This document shows positions 63,874 to 64,000 of a stretch of 64,000 nucleotides of DNA, piece after piece (the first letter of the stretch is position 1; each line of letters opens with the position of its first letter). The position numbers were made by a program, and so were the translations under genes. The notes below the pieces were generated by a model. It saw only the letters and a program-made list of their open reading frames with translations. It searched no databases and was not told the origin of the DNA. This DNA comes from Planctomycetaceae bacterium (GTDB lineage Bacteria > Planctomycetota > Planctomycetia > Planctomycetales > Planctomycetaceae), in contig JAKFWA010000054.1 in the NCBI GenBank assembly GCA_021732995.1, positions 1 to 64,000 on the forward strand. Reading direction: 5' to 3'.

Positions 63874-64000
63874 CTACGCCAAGATCGGTTGTACCACGTG
63901 GCCGTGGACGTCGGTGAGGCGATAGTCGCGACCGCCGTGACGGAACGTGAGTTTGGTATGGTCGATGCCCAGCAAATGCAGAATGGTTGCGTGGAAGTCG
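63874..64000 (-). CDS. DUF1501 protein, C-terminal end only (cut by window edge)
   Basis: The last 41 codons of a minus-strand gene read [20 protein letters not shown] then [20 protein letters not shown] and end Ala-stop. This is the unmistakable C terminus of DUF1501 proteins, matching the other three in the window. The rest lies beyond the right edge. The stop is 12 bases from the convergent beta-helix gene. Confidence 0.88.
   Translation of the reverse strand, partial: DFHATILHLLGIDHTKLTFRHGGRDYRLTDVHGHVVQPILA

Overview
The window reads as chromosomal DNA of a planctomycete (Planctomycetota, probably order Planctomycetales). The evidence is a set of families that are abundant in that phylum: DUF1501 proteins (three complete, one cut by the right edge), two PSCyt1/DUF1549/DUF1553 (PSD1) proteins, a DUF1559 prepilin-like protein, two formylglycine sulfatases, very large RTX proteins, an HTTM membrane protein and a Ser/Thr kinase carrying an extracytoplasmic beta-helix. 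The DNA is moderately GC-rich throughout. I saw no rRNA, tRNA, CRISPR array, insertion sequence or prophage, and after start-site correction no gene-free stretch exceeds 300 bases.

Layout. 1-2.5 kb: the 3' part of an RTX adhesin-like gene followed by two stacked hairpins. 2.8-10.1 kb (+ strand): a PaiB-like FMN protein, two tandem DUF1501 genes, a Tat-exported NHL beta-propeller, a scramblase/LURP-like protein and a sulfatase. 10.2-12.8 kb (- strand): esterase, PAS-AraC regulator, metallophosphoesterase. 13-16.3 kb (+): a small unknown protein and a kinase/beta-helix receptor. 16.3-19.8 kb (-): a molybdate operon in the order regulator-modA-modB-modC. 19.9-25.9 kb: DUF1559 protein, an unknown helical protein, a metalloprotease lipoprotein, a sugar isomerase/epimerase and a PqaA-like protein. 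26.1-32.7 kb (+): a YVTN/di-haem cytochrome fusion and two exported TPR proteins. 32.8-39.7 kb: periplasmic FKBP, methyltransferase, MoxR ATPase, second sulfatase with an AraC regulator, serine hydrolase. 39.7-45.4 kb (-): amidohydrolase, PSD1 protein, EEP-family phosphoesterase. 45.5-50.7 kb: a SPINDLY/OGT-type glycosyltransferase convergent with a second, complete RTX protein. 51-55.5 kb (+): SGNH hydrolase, a small secretin-motif protein, second PSD1 protein. 55.5-58.9 kb (-): pstSCAB. 59-62.4 kb (-): DUF1501, HTTM protein and its overlapping partner. 62.6-64 kb: exported beta-helix protein and the C-terminal end of another DUF1501 gene.

How it fits together. Most genes encode exported or envelope proteins for scavenging complex, probably sulfated, organic matter (sulfatases, esterases, PSD1 and DUF1501 proteins, beta-helix proteins), alongside uptake of molybdate and phosphate and several one-component regulators. 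Many genes are transcribed singly. The convincing operons are mod, pst and the HTTM pair. The least explained parts are the HTTM/partner/DUF1501 block, the kinase with an external beta-helix and a small upstream protein, the molybdate operon led by a fused HTH/periplasmic-binding-protein regulator, and a small secreted protein with a secretin-like VPDRGT motif.
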